Origin: Liolophura sinensis | Lineage: Eukaryota > Mollusca > Polyplacophora > Chitonida > Chitonidae | Length of the DNA: 64,000 bases | Direction: 5' to 3' | NCBI RefSeq assembly: GCF_032854445.1 | Contig: NC_088301.1 | Span: forward strand, 54,733,187 to 54,797,186 | Shown here: in pieces, positions 36,901 through 50,800 of the stretch | Layout: each line of letters begins with the position of its first letter | Position numbering within the stretch: the stretch's first letter is position 1 | Program-made: the position numbers and the translations under genes | The notes under the pieces: generated by a model | Told to the model about the DNA's origin: nothing | The model's database searches: none | Seen by the model: only the letters and a program-made list of their open reading frames with translations

Positions 36901-39900
36901 TCGTCATTGATTACAAACACTTGCTAATACTTACAGATTGCTCTTTCTTCAGGGATCATGAAGTGTACAGAGTGTCTCTAAGTCCTGCTCTGGAGGGTGG
37001 TAAATCTGTGACCATTGATGTGGAGACCGTGTTCAGTCATGCACTTCGTCCGTTCCCTGCTGAAATAACCCAGGCAGAGAAGCAGCTGGTGGTGTATGAA
37101 AGCAACCTTTATTTTTACTCCCCATACAAAACCACAACTCAGACCTCTCTTGTCAACCTGGCATCGTCCAACATCGAATCATACACTAAGACAAAGCCAG
37201 TCTCGAACAGTGACAATACTATCACCTATGGACCATATGAAAACAAAGATGCTTTTGCCCAGGTAAGGATCAGTCTTTTTCTGGACTCCCATAGACCACA
37301 CCCCTGCTTCAGCTTAATAGCTACCAAGAGAATGATTTGTCAAATATCGCTTGAATCAAAAGGGTCTGCACAGGTCCCTGAAAACCTGGAAAGTTGTTGA
37401 AATCTAGTTTGGAAATTCTAGACTGGAAGACCTGCTTGTATTGCTGTTTCGACTTGGAGCCACTGTGAAACGGGTATAAATAAGCTGATGTAGAAGATAC
37501 AGATAAACTATGTATGTGAGCATGAAACAGTTGAGCTGTAACGTCTCCAAAGTATGGCTGAAATACTGCTGATTTGGTATCCGTTGTGTGTTCTGGTGAC
37601 GGTTGTTAAATAATGAGAGGTAACTCTTGAGTCGACACACAGCACAACTGGTCAGGGCCAAAATGGTAGTGGAAGGCTTAATTTCTCTTTCCTAGAAGTT
37701 TGGAGATAAGTGAATTGCAAACTGTATATTTTGTGGTACACTGATTGAAGTTAAAATTGCTGTCGTGATGCTTGGTCTGAAAGTACAGTATATCAGTTCA
37801 GAGTTTAAAGGGGAGATTGCGATTGTAATTATTTTTGTTGCTACATGAAGCAAATATCCAGTCAACTTAGGTTGCCATTTAAACTGAAGCACTTAAAGGC
37901 GAGCTGCCAGGTTTCTCATAACTTCTGTTATAAATGTAAGTGATGAATCTATTTCACGATGGTCTTCATAGACGAGGTATTCGGCTATGATGAAGTCAAA
38001 TAGATATCTGATACATTTTTGCGTTTTGTGACTGGGTACATAATAAAATCCATGCACAAAAGACAAATTTTCAAAGATATTGGATAGATAAACATTGTGT
38101 TTTAAAAGTTTCACATTTTTTTCACAGGATAATTTACGGGTGCACTATGAGAACAACTCTCCATTTTTGACAGTGACGAGCATGCTCCGTGTGATAGAGG
38201 TGTCACACTGGGGTAATGTGGCTGTTGAGGAGCATATCGAGATGCGCCACTCCGGGGCAACGCTGAAAGGATCATTCTCCAGATATGACTATCAGAGAAA
38301 CCAGGATGGAGCTGCTTCTATCAAGTCATTCAAAGTAAGTCTACCCATGCTCAAAACGTCGTTGAAAGAGGAGGGTTTTGAACTAGCTAGAAGAGAAAAT
38401 CTACAGTTAAACTGCGTTCAACATTGTACGAGAGATTCAGTGTTGGTTTTCGTTAATCTCAGATTCATCTGTTGGGTAGGTATGACAAACTATCAAATTT
38501 GTTAGTGGTGAATTTTTTTCCATGCAAGTGTTTAATATTTAACAAGTAAATATTTTAACATTTGAAATTAATGTTAAAAATGGTGTATTAACGAACCCCA
38601 CGCAAACATATAACAAAAGTCTTCAGTGTTAATAAATGTTTTCAGACCATTTTGCCATCATCAGCCAGAGATTCCTATTATCGGGATGAAATTGGTAACA
38701 TCTCCACAAGTCATCTTCGTGAAATGGAAGATTCTGTTGAGCTGGAATTACGTCCAAGATTCCCCCTGTTTGGAGGTTGGAAGACCAAGTACTATATTGG
38801 TTACAATGTTCCAAGTTACGAGTACCTCTTCAACAAAGGTATGTGCAACAAGACATTCATTCTATATCGCTTTTGGTTGTGTTTAATCCTCTGATTTCGA
38901 GAGTGGTTAAGGGTTGTTCAGAAGTTGATCAGTGGAATCTTGAAAGTGTTTGAAGAAACCTGAGGATCTCAAAGTAAAACTTACCTTTATTTAAATGTGT
39001 GTTTTAGTTGGGATCTCATCTACCCTGAATTGAAGTGTTTGCACTTTTCTTGTCTCAAGGTGATGACTATGTGTTGAAGATGAGGGTGGTAGACCATGTG
39101 TATGATGATCAGCTGATTGATCAGCTCACCCTAAAAATCATCTTGCCCGAAGGAGCCAAGTAAGTTTTATAAGGCTGAGTATTAACAAAGAATGTTTAGT
39201 CTTTTTAACTTTTACTATTGGTTTGACTGGTGTATTAAGCCATACTCAAGAATATTTCACTTATTGGACCTGAGCCATCCAAGCTCCAGGAGAAAACCAT
39301 GACTGTCTACAAGTTGCTGGAAGACCTTTCATGTGTTACAAGAGTGGAAGCCAGCATGAGCTGGACTTAGTCATGACTATATTGGATGGAAGCAGCCGAA
39401 TGATAATGCTGTGCTAGCGAAATTATGCAACCTGTTAGATGTAATTGCAGTCAGCAGTATTACATCTTGACAATGTAATGCTTAGTATCTTTGCCACAGT
39501 CGCCCCAATATTATGGCAATAACGGTAAAAGCACCATAATAGGTGAGTTTTGAGTTTTTACTCTTTTGTTGATAAATATAGAAGTCCAGCTGTTTCGTTT
39601 GACCTGCCAAAATTCTATGGCAACTATTTTCAATCACATTTACTATAATGTGGGCATCTGGAAAAAATTTCATAAAAACTAATTTATTTAGACTAGACAA
39701 ACAATGTAGAAAATTGAGAGGCTGATTGTTTGTAAACTTGAGATGGGCCTAAAGGAAAGAGGTGTTGTTTGTGCTTTTGGAACAGGGCGAGACAGGTGAT
39801 CTTTAAATTGTCAAGAAAGGTTGCCTAACATTTTCAAAAGTCACATGACACAGAAGTGTTTTTACCTTAGATGACAAAAGAATTCCAACTCGAATCTTTC

Positions 39901-41714
39901 CTATTGTTCAGTTATCTTTCACCAAAAACAATGCATATTTTAAATCAGATATTTTACTTTTGCAGGTCACCCACATTGAAGCCACCCTATGAGCTCTCGC
40001 AGCAAGATTATGAGCTTCACCACACCTACCTGGATACAGTGGGTAGAACAGTTATTGTGGCTACCAAGTCTAACCTGGTAGAGGCTCATATCCAAGACTT
40101 TGAGGTGAGATAAATGTGTTTTATAATTAAGTAAAATTACACAGCATGTCTTAAAGGTAGTGGATCTTGACTAAACTATTTTGAATGATGCCTTTATGCA
40201 GTTACTCCCCACTGACTTCCATTGGTTTCTTTTGTTTCCAGCTCCACTACACATTCCAGAAGATGTTTTTGCTTCAGGAGCCATTCCTGGTTGTCGGAGC
40301 TTTTTATCTCCTATTCCTCTTGGTTATCATCTACGTTCGTCTGGATTTCTCCATCACAAAGGTTTGGAACATGACCTGATCAGAATTTATACACTGGTTG
40401 TCAAGAACGCTTGATAGCGAGTCCACGTAGTCCTGGTCTACACTTTTAAAATCTACATAAATGGCGTACCCAGAGCATCTGCGTCCAATAAAAGGGAGAG
40501 CAATGTTAAATAAAATGTTACGAGTGGTATCTTAAAAAGTACTGCATCTATTGAGCTCAGGACTTGGACATGCGTAGAGCACAATGACATGAGGGGGAAG
40601 TTCCATTTTTTGATTTGGTGTGTGCTTATCAAATACTGTAAATCACCAAATTCACAACATTATTTAAAAGCACATGATGTATTGAGGGGAAGTTTTTGCA
40701 GTCAGGTCCCGTACAGGCAAGCTCTTTGGTAGCCTTGTTACCAAGTTTAAGTTAAAGACTAATATCTCCAAAAAGGCAGAAAAACCAAACTCTAATTCTT
40801 CAACCTTTTCACATGTTTCAAAGATGTTTATTCAAGCAAATTCTGAAAACAGTATTCTTTGTAGACTGATAAAATTATACTTTTTGTAAAGCCCTGAAAT
40901 GGCCAATCCAACCAATGCACTGTCGTCTCCATAATGAAATTAAAAATGAGTAAATTGCATTGAAAGTTTCTTTCATATGCGAAAAGGATGAGAAATTTGT
41001 AACCATACTCTGTAACTTTTTGCACTCAAGGACTGGTCACAGTTTAGGGGCCTTAAAATTATGAAATATTCATGTTGATATTACTTGCAGGATGAGCTGA
41101 AGGAGAGTCGCATGAGAGTTGCTGGTATTTTGGAGGAGGTACAAAGTGCCCAGGATAAGCGTAGTGCTCTCTACCAGACGTATGATGATGCTATCAACAG
41201 GTTCAAGGCTAGCAAGGACAGTGGAAGTTTCCTAACAAGTCGCAAAAAGATTGATGTCAATTACAAACAGCTGACTAAGCAAATTGAGGATCTGCTTACT
41301 CAGCTCAAGATGGAGTCCACTGATGCTGCTGAGAAGGTAAGCTAAATTACTGCAGACAGAAGTTATCTTGATTGCAGTGTTTGAAGTAGGATGTGTAAGA
41401 TTGAACCAGTCAGTGTAATCTGGTTAGGGAATCTTTAAATGAAAAAATCCAACGTTGGTTTTGGATTGTGATGTAACTGTAAAGAAAATGACTGAAGTGT
41501 TTTTCTGAATGATTAATTGGATTTGTTTCAGGTTGCAGAGCTACAGAGGTATGACCAGCAGTATAGGGAGCAGATAAACCAGGCCATCACCTATGCTGAG
41601 AAACTAGTGGCCAATAAAATGAGCAAGCCTCAGTACATTGATTCGGAAACTGCCACAGAAAGTAAACGTAAAGATATTAACTCAAAATTAGAAGCTCTGC
41701 TGGAAAATTTATAA
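33964..41714 (+). CDS. RPN1: Ribophorin I, OST subunit, complete
   Basis: RPN1 (yeast Ost1) is a subunit of the ER oligosaccharyltransferase complex, helping present nascent chains for N-glycosylation. Ten exons: 33964-34212, 36589-36644, 36953-37262, 38128-38334, 38646-38838, 39060-39159, 39966-40104, 40242-40361, 41091-41336, 41532-41714. They join in phase to 600 codons plus TAA; human RPN1 has 607. Residues 1 to about 22 are a signal peptide. The luminal part carries family signatures such as [42 protein letters not shown] and a GNISTSH N-glycosylation sequon. One membrane span is near residues 432-453 ([18 protein letters not shown]), followed by the typical [10 protein letters not shown] junction and a cytosolic coiled tail in exons 9-10. 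A retention context could not be judged. The start ATG follows CTACAAA; AATAAA at 41911 is the probable 3' end. Confidence 0.96.
39217..39372 (-). mobile_element. Decayed type-B SINE in RPN1 intron 6
   Basis: GACTGGTGTATTAAGCCATA, CTCAAGAATATTTCACTTAT and GAAGCCAGCATGAGCTGGAC are in type-B order, with heavy divergence in the centre and no preserved head. Confidence 0.55.
40530..40700. repeat. Dispersed repeat type F, inverted copy in RPN1 intron 8
   Basis: Its reverse complement reads GTTGTGAATTTGGTGATTTA, ATAAGCACACACCAAATCA, GTCATTGTGCTCTAC and GCAGTACTTTTTAAGATAC, the same order as one and a half units of the copy at 27375-27795. Confidence 0.6.
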
Positions 41715-41910
41715 AATAGTTGTTTACATGGGAGATAAAGCTTTCTAAATCGCTAACATTTCTGTGAATGTTGTAGCAGTCAGTACCTGTACATTGAAAT
41801 TTATCATTCATTTGTCTTTTGAATTCATGTACTAAATTTGGGAATATGTCTGGAATGTGCTCAAATGCTTCATTTATGTCAATATCTCCTGGTCATTATA
41901 AATGACATAC

Positions 41911-41916
41911 AATAAA
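41911..41916 (+). promoter_or_regulatory. RPN1 poly(A) signal AATAAA
   Basis: It lies 197 bases past the RPN1 stop and is the first canonical hexamer on the plus strand after it. Confidence 0.65.
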
Positions 41917-42106
41917 TCTTATAGTAATTAAGAAAAAAGGCTCACTGAATTTCTTTTTTCACTTAACAAAAATATCCTTGTATATTTGTGTCATTAGCTG
42001 TGTTGCTATTACATTTACTAAGAGTTCAGAAACCTCCAAACATAAACCATAATCAAAAGAAAGGGTATATCATGATTTTAGTCATATGAAAGTATCCTGG
42101 TTTTAC

Positions 42107-42420
42107 CCTCCAGTTGGCGAATGGTCTTTCATCCATGGAGAAACCAGTTGTGGGTTCAAAACCGGCCAAAGGACCGATTTTGAATATTCCCCTGTTCTTC
42201 TCACTTGTGGAACCATTCTGACATTAAACAGTCAATGGTACTTGTGACACCGTTCAGGTAGTCTTGCGTTTGTTGAAGGTAACTTTTTCACAAATGTAGG
42301 GTACCTGTCTGTCTCATTTTGCCTGGGCGCTCTAGGTTTCCCCCAGCCATTAAATTGACCTCCACATAAGGTTTGATGTACAAGATTAATCAACGGTTAA
42401 AATACCTTATGATAATTGAT
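42107..42420 (+). mobile_element. Possible tRNA-headed SINE (type C)
   Basis: CCAGTTGGCGAATGGTCTTT resembles an A-box and GTGGGTTCAAAACCGGCC a B-box, about 50 bases apart as in a tRNA. The body contains CTGGGCGCTCTAGGTTTCCC, similar to type-B bodies. No tail or target duplication was resolved. Confidence 0.4.
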
Positions 42421-44465
42421 AGTGCCTGGTCTTGCAATGAATCTGTCAAGTGTACTTGTAACATTCACATGTACTGTCAAAAATAGTATTACGTTATCAC
42501 ATGGTGTAATCGACTTGAAATTTCTCACAAAAGAGCCATATTGTATACAAAGAACTTAATTAAGCACCCCTCTGGTTTTCACTGTGGCGATTTTGTACAC
42601 GTGATTAATGTTCTTCTGTATCAAGAGTGTAAAATGTGATTGGTTGCGACCCCCGTGACCCTTTGGCTGAAGCAAAAACTACAAAATGATTGGAATCGGT
42701 GCGTTTTAATAACGTGCATTTCTGTCACTGGTTTTGATGTGAAACAAAGGCTTTACAAGTATTGTTGTGGAGTGAGCAGTGTTTAAATTACTCAATAAAA
42801 ACGTCATTTGGTAACTCGTAAAGCGGTTTACGTCGATATCTGGTGTCATGCCTGTATGACAGCCTGAACCCTTCTCATACCACGTGTCATTCCTAATGCA
42901 AGGCATCTCCCATTTGGACCAGATGGCCGTTGTGCGCAAGCAAGGAATTCACCTGTACATGGAGCTACCTTGCACGAGGAATGGCAACGGCTTACCTTCC
43001 TTCAAATTGATTGGACGCACACATGAACACCATGCCAAATGTGCGAATATGCAAATTTTGTGGTATAAATTTTAGACAACGCATTTCTGTATCGGTGAGA
43101 AAATGTCAGGTATACTTTATAATACTGAATAAGAAATGTATTTAATAGACTACTCGTGTTGATTCCCTATTACCAGTGCATGAAACAAATCCTGGAAGAC
43201 ATCGCTCACCTTACACAGGAAGCGAGGCCCCTCATATTCGCAGATTAATTCTACCAGTGCATCGTTGATTTAGAAAAAAAAAGAAAATCAAAGTAATTGA
43301 TAGGAATCAAAGCTGTTGATTCTACACTTCTCCTCCAAACATGTTATATGTCAGTGTACACAGTCATTGAAGGAATCGGTAAAAGTGTATTTTAAGGTCA
43401 ATCGGACACAGATCGGAAAGCTGTCAAACTCACATACCAATGATGTAGGTCGGGAAATAACTTGAACTGACAGTATGTTCTTACAATCCAATTGGAGACA
43501 TGTAACAGTTGTTCCGAAGTAAATAGAACGATTTCAACCAAAGATTTTATTTCTCATGACAAAATGAAAGCAACTCAGTAACATGATGTGATTATGCATT
43601 TTAATCACGCTACGTTTCCGGACATTTGCAAATATCGGAGGTCTGTCGCATCCGCAGTTATCAACTACATGTATCAACATCAAACATTATTATAAACAGT
43701 ATTAAAAGTATGCAAAGGTAATGTGTCACTGATCAACGGTATATACGTAGTTTGTTGGTGTTGAGCAAATGTACAATAAAAAGATACATGGGGATATAGT
43801 CCTAAGTCTACATGTGAGCAACATATAAAGTTGTTTTGGGTACCCTTCCATGCACTTCGGAAGACCCAGAAACGTTAACTTGAATTTTACATTTGGCTTC
43901 ACTAAGAGTGACATGACATATTTATATACACATATTAGCAATTGGGGAAATCAGTGGCACTCCTGGTTTAGACCAAGCTGGTATGTACAAAAAAGTGCTT
44001 CAATGGTGAAATTTGTCTTTGGTTTACAGATCATCATATACTATTCACACGGTAAGATTTACAAATAAAACCATTGGTACAATCTGATTGCTGCCTATCG
44101 TGCATAAACTTCATATTCTCGTATGGTAAAGAAGGTCTAAGACATCATAGATTTATACGGTAAAAACAAACAAAAAAATATACATGCATAAATTCTCAAT
44201 TTAGTACAAAGTAATGGGGATCAAACTGAAAAATTTCCAATGGCCTTCTAAAGGACATCTTGCAAAAACAGAACTTTCTTGAAAGTTTGAAAAGAAACTT
44301 AATGCAAGAAATTCAGCATGCTCTCCACATTTCAAGCATTTCAAAGTATAGCAATACAATCCACCGTCACAACTTATATTCCATACCGGTATACCTAAAT
44401 TAAGTGGTCACCTGTGGCTTTGTCATGTCCGAGGCATGGCCCAAAACGGACCACAAATAACCTGA

Positions 44466-44471
44466 TTTATT
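44466..44471 (-). promoter_or_regulatory. Candidate poly(A) signal of the zinc-finger gene
   Basis: TTTATT on plus is AATAAA on minus, 390 bases downstream of the TGA at 44861-44863. It is a plausible 3' end, not proven; an alternative lies at 43546-43551. Confidence 0.4.
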
Positions 44472-44860
44472 AGCTTTCTCTGGCACTTGCACATTTATGT
44501 GGTAGGCTGTCGAGAGGCCACATAAATAACAGTAACGTTTAAAATATAACAACGTAAAGATCTGTAAAGACGTATTGCAAGTTCACCCGAGATTAGAATG
44601 AAATGGAGTTAGCAGAGCAAAAGCACAAGAGAGTGAAAAGATTTTCTTGCCAAACAATTACTTTCTCGCCAGGGATGATAAAAGTATTTACAGCTACGAC
44701 GAAACTTCCACAAAATGCCACTTAGCTTTTGTATCTTCCAAAAAATCTTAAGAAAAAAAATATACGTTAACTAAGATAAATTATAAGACAAAGAAATCAA
44801 AGGGCTCCTCTGAAACACACGAGCAGTAGTCACTGATTCCATATTTTTATGACAATTCAG

Positions 44861-47800
44861 TCAGTGGATGCGTGCTTTAGTAAAAGAAAACGAAAAACCT
44901 TGCTTTCCAGGTTTCCGTTGCATTTTCCATTTTTGTCCAGATGCAGAGGAGTCGCCATTCGAAGATCCACTATCACTGTTGGCACAATCATCACAGGGGA
45001 TCCTGTCCTGTTGTTTGCTAGCCGTCATAACCTGATCAAGGTTTGAACCACTAAGCTGCTGAGCAATATGGTTATTAATAACAGTTTTCGAAGTGTTGGG
45101 GTTGGCAGTTATCACTGAGTTCGAGCCACCTGGATAAGTTACAATGATATTTGTACTATTTACTGAAGCTGTTCTTTGGTTTCTACGGGGTGCCCACTGA
45201 CAATTTCGAACAAAGGATCCCTTTGGTGTGAACGGTTTAGCAGCTGAAAGCACATTATCAATCTTTGCACATTTCGTTATTCTCATATCTGTGTTGGTTC
45301 CCGATTCCACTTTCCTCTTGGAGACCCTCGTTGGGACACCTTTGATTTCAGCCAAAGAAATGTTCGATTCTGAACACCCTGGTAGTTGGGGTTTAACTCC
45401 AGATGAAATATGAGCGTCTCCAATTGGTCTTTTCCCACCTCCTTCGTTCTGAGATTTCTGGGCTCTGCGAGTAGCCATTCTATAGACCATTTCAAAGGGA
45501 GTGGCATCAGTGTTTTTTGCTGACCCAGTTTCAGCGAGATTAGAAGCCGATCCCCTACTCTGACCTTCTCTCGCTGCTTTGTGGACTGCCCCTCGCTTTA
45601 TAACTTCGAAGTTCTTGTCTCTATGAATTGGCTCAAAATTCCTTGATCTTAAGCTCTTGCGTAAAGTCAATAAAGTAGGTTCCTCTGGTTGAGAATCGGC
45701 TTGCTTCTTGGTGTCCCGCGATTCACCTGAACTGATGTGATCGCCGTTGTCATCCATGTCCCAGGTAAATGGTTTGGACGATTTTGGTAGCAAGCGTGAC
45801 TTTAAGGACATTGTTCTACCCATTCTCACAAAGTTTGCCTTCCGTTCAGCATCGATTTCCATAGATGTATCTCTAGTCACAACTTTCGTTTTGTCACCAT
45901 AAGTGTTACCAGCAGACAGTTTGTTCTTGGGAACATTGCCACTAGTCTGAGTTCCAGCGCATCTTTGCACTCTATATATATTACCACTACCAAGTTTTTG
46001 TTCTTTCTCAGGTCCACTGCCATCTGCTGTTTTAGAATAAACACCTAATGGAAATCCCACAATCCTTTCTCGTCTCCTTTCATCAGATTTGACATCAGCC
46101 TGGGTGGGGTTAGTTGCCTGCACACTCGGCGCTGCTGCAGAAACATCTTCAGATTTCTTTTCAACATCACAACATTTTTCATCTTCAGCTTGGCGACATT
46201 CATTCTTGTCTTTGCACTGGTCACTACTTTGGTCCTCTAGTTTACAGCCTGGCTCAGCAATGGTATTTTCGGAGTTCACTACATCACCACAAGTACCTTC
46301 GGTGTTTTCAGGCACATGTTTCGGCGTCTCGGTGATTTCATAAGCTTTCTCACATGTTTCAATGTTTTCACATTTCTGTGTCCCCAATGAATTATTCATA
46401 GTGTTTCTGTGTGTGGCTGTATTTCCGCTCGTGCAAGTGTCTATGTCTGACGTCTTAAGATTGCCTCCATCACAACCTTTACTTCTTGGCAGGACGTCTG
46501 AATTTGTTAACTGTGCTTCGTCAGCGTCATTAGTCCAGCCAGTTTCTTCAGTTCGAGCGGCGTTTTCTTTTCCGGAATCAATTTTATCCATCTCTCGTGA
46601 AGGTTTTTTGAACTGGTTCGTTGAAATTGGGGGAATGTCTTCAGTTTCAGGACTTTTAGTATGAAGGTTTGGGACTTCAGAAGATCTCGTAACCCTATCG
46701 GTGGTTGATGTTTTCTGAACAGACTTCAAACTTGAAGAGCAACTTGCGTCGATTGTCTTCTGGTAGTCAATGGCTTTTTTTCCTGATCGCAATACTTTCT
46801 GTGGTACGTCTTTAAGGTATGGATCCTTCTTATTTTCGTTCGTGGTTTTATGATGTTGTTTTGAAGCCAGCCTCCTGGAATGATTAGTAGATGAAGGACG
46901 CATCTGTTTACTAACCCGCCTTCCCCGGTTTCCAGTAATGCCACGAGTCTTTTCCATTGACTTATTCACAAACATTTTTTGTTCCTTAGAAGCTTTCTTT
47001 CCTGTTTCACTGCATCTGCCTGGCAGATTTTTACCTTTTGACCCAGATCCTCTAAGCCTGGTCATTGGATGATTAATAGATTTGGCCTCTTTGTCACAAG
47101 GTTTTAATGTTGTTTCCTTCTTGATTTGTGTGGAAGGGTCTTTGCTCCTTGGTTGTTTGAATGGAAATTGATAAATATAGTCATTTCCTAAGCAGGTTCT
47201 TGTTCTTTTGCGCTGTGGTCTTGAAATGGGAAGTTGTGGATTTGTAGGAGTTTGTCTAGTTACCATTCTTTCAGTTTTGGTTACAACCGTTTCCTTTTTT
47301 GGCCTTCCTGGTTTCCGTTTCATGGGTGATTCTGATTCCTCACCAGTCTTGTGATCCGGATTGTCTTTGTTTAATTGGCTTTCACATGAATTTTTGGAAA
47401 TGTTTGACTCTGTGCATGGTGAACAACAGTCAAGAGATTGCTCACATTTTTTAATGCTCGATATCTGGTCTCTAGATACATGGTCATGCATTTCTGTTTG
47501 GTTTTCTGGGGAAGATGACATTCTTCCCTCTTTCAAATCTACACTTGAAGCTGCCTGGGAATCGATCTCTTCAGAATTCTGGACCATACAATCATCTTTT
47601 ACCTGAATAAGCCCACTGTTGACACCATCAGAGTTTACGCTCCCAAGACACTTGTTCACTTTGCAAGTTTCAGACAGTGCTGTTTCACTCAATTTTCTCT
47701 TGATTTTCGATCGTGTGGACTGGCATGGTAGAACGTGATCACCGGAATGTTCATATAAGGACTCTTGCTCATCTTCAACATTGGCATTGTGATTAGGCAG

Positions 47801-50800
47801 TTCTTCAGTGTGGTCTTTTGATGAGATGTATTCAAGAACTTCATTGACAATAAAAACAGATTTTTCATCAATCGTTTCAGGGGGACTTGAGCAACGCTTG
47901 TTAGTAGCTTCTCTTTCCGAACAGTTTACATGAGACAATACAATATCACCTGTAATACCACTGACTTTTTCAGTGAAATCATTTGTAAAAACTGCCGTAT
48001 CAGTAACTGATGTGTGATCCTGAGTCATGTGACGAACATCGGCAGTCTCCCTTATATCAGTAACTGTTGTGTTATCTTCAGTCATGCAAGTGGCACCCGT
48101 CGAGTGGTCTATATCCATGCAACTCTCTTTTGTAATGGGTGCTGCATCTTTTGCACGAGCAACTGATCCGTGACCTTGAGTAATGTGACCGACATCTGCA
48201 ATCACTCTTGTTGAATCAGCACCTATCGTGTTATCTTCAGCCGTGCAAGAGACACTTTCAATTTCTTTTATCTGAGCACCGCCAGAGTAATCTTCTTCCA
48301 TGCAACTGCCTTTCATATCAGGTGCTGCACTTTTTGCCTCAGCAACTGATGTATGATCTTCAATCATGCTATTGTCATGTGCAATGTCCTCTGTATCTGC
48401 ACCTGAGATGTGACCGTCACTTGTACAATGGTCATCGGCAACGTCTTTCGTTTCAGCATCTGTAGTATGACCTGTCAATCTTGTATCAGCTCCTGCCTGG
48501 CAATTTTCACTCATGCAACTGTCATGTGAAACGTCTTCGACATCAGCAACTAATGTGTGCTCTATACTCATCTCATGGACATCTGCAAGCTCTCTTGAAT
48601 CAGCATCTGTGGTGTTATCTTCACCCAAGCAACCGTCATGTGCAACGTCTTTTATGTCAGCAACGGACGCGTTACCGTCAGTCCTGCTACTACCACATAG
48701 AATGTCTTGTGTATCAGCAATTGTCGAGTTATCTTCAGTCAAGCAAGTTACTTCAACAGTATCTCTTGTTTGAGCACCTGTAGTGTGATTTTCACCTATG
48801 CAACTGCCTTTTGTAATGGGTGCTGTACCTTTTGCCTCAGGAACTAATATGTGACCTTCATTCACGTAAATGAGATCTGCAGTTTCTCCGGTATTAGCAC
48901 ATGCAGTGTCATTAGACATGTCCCTGACATCTGCAATCTCCCCTGTATCAGCACCTCTACTCCTGCAACTGTCTTTTGTATCAGCAACTTGTGTGCGACT
49001 TTCATCTGACATTTCTTTAGCATCGTCAATTGCAGTGTGATCTACACTGGTGAAAGTGTCAAATTCATGGTCTTTGGTAATAGGTTCTGCGTCTTCTGCG
49101 TCATCATGTATCTGACCATCACATGAAACATCTGTTTCCTCATTATGACCAAATGCTACAGATAATAAGCCAACAGCATTCCCATCTATATCTTTTTTCA
49201 CCGGATCACCACCCGATTTATCCACTTCAATGATACCTTTAACTTGAGACTGATATTTATCTTCTAATTCTTCCTCCTTATTATGCAACTGATCTGAAGA
49301 GCTCGCAAGGATGGGCAGGCCAATTAACACAGTACATTCTAGTTGCTCATTATAATCTCTCGGGTTATCTTTAAGCTCATCAAGCCCTCCTGACATCAAT
49401 GAAACACTGATTACTTCATCACTACCTGGACAAGGTAGATGCTTCAATTCTTCGGAGCAAGCATGGCATTCATCTTTGGCTCTGACATCCATACCGCTAG
49501 TTTCAACAATTCGGCTGCTTGAAACCACAACGGCATCTTCGGTACTGTGGTCAACAGCCTGCGTGTTTGTGTGAGGCACTTGGTCCAACGCCTCCTTATA
49601 AATGCCTTTATCAAGTATAATTTCACCTGGATAGACATCCATAGGCACCTCTGCATCGGTAGATGGAGAAGCAGCAATTGACCTTAGGCTTTTTTTATTT
49701 GTATCAACGATTTCTGCCTGTATGCTTTGATTTATCTCATCTGGCACAGGTTTTGGCATATGCAATGGATTTTGACGCTCCTTTAAAGTTGGAGGATGTT
49801 GTGTTGGCTGTGATCTTTCACTTTTGGGCGCAGAATCTTGGATGTGATCTTCCGATACTGACTTAAGTATGCCCTGATGTTGCGAAATAAGTTCATTTCC
49901 TGGCTTGTCAAAAGCTTTCCATAAGTCTGTACTCATTTCCTTTCTGGTGCTGGTTTCTATCATTTGATCTGCTGTGTTTAGATTTCCCATAGTCACCTCA
50001 CCACATGACATAGAACAACTGATGCTGTCAACTGTTTCTTTGCCTCTTTCATTACAGCTATCCACACATGACCATGTATTGCCACTAAGTCCCGACGGAT
50101 CTCCGTCACTCACTTGTTGCATATTTGATGTTTCAGCTATCTCTGCTGTTAGAACTATGCTCTGTTTTTCAACTGTACTTGACTTGTTATGGACTTCATC
50201 ATCAATTTTTGATAGTGCTAGCTCAATAAGCATAGGTTTTGCTGGGCTTTCCTTCAAGTCCTCTTTAACTTGTTTAAAGGATTCACAGAGTGTTGACAAA
50301 CACTGTGATGAATCATCACTTTGTGGAGGCTTGGGGCACATTAATGTAACTTCAGTGCTAGCCAAGGATACAGACGTAGTTGGTACACCTTCTGTCGCTT
50401 CTTGAGACACAGAATGAACAATTTCATCATGTACTTCTATTTGTTGTGTTGATTTTACAGAGTCTCTTGTTTTAACTAATGGAATATCTGCTTTATCAGG
50501 ACAGAAAGAATCTGTAACTACTAGTTTCTTATGTGAAAATAAATGAGTCATGGTTTCTTCATATGACTGCTCATTTTCAAATGGCTTTCCACTTTCTCTT
50601 GGCAAGCTTTTATCTTTGTTGGTACTGGGTGCGAGTGGAACATCTGCAGATTCCTTGGTTTTGAATGTCAACTGTGCAACAACAGAACTACAATCTTTAG
50701 TTGTTGATGGCAAGTTTTCAACGGAAAAATTATCTTTTGGTGAACTTTCTTCTAGTTTGGAATCGACAATGTTCAAAATCAGAGACCATGTATGCCCTTT

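Larger units (their letters stand above)
41715..44860. other. Convergent spacer between RPN1 and the zinc-finger gene
   Basis: The two stop codons face each other across 3.1 kb. The RPN1 3' UTR ends soon after 41911. On the minus strand, AATAAA (plus TTTATT) at 44466-44471 is 390 bases past the zinc-finger stop, and another is at 43546-43551. A tRNA-headed SINE-like element is at about 42107-42420. Between 42600 and 43500 I see nothing recognisable. Small frames here lack splice context. Confidence 0.55.

Noticed and set aside
43726-44068. Two ~70-codon frames in the RPN1/zinc-finger spacer
   Set aside because: No similarity or splice support; the area is best explained as 3' UTR and spacer.
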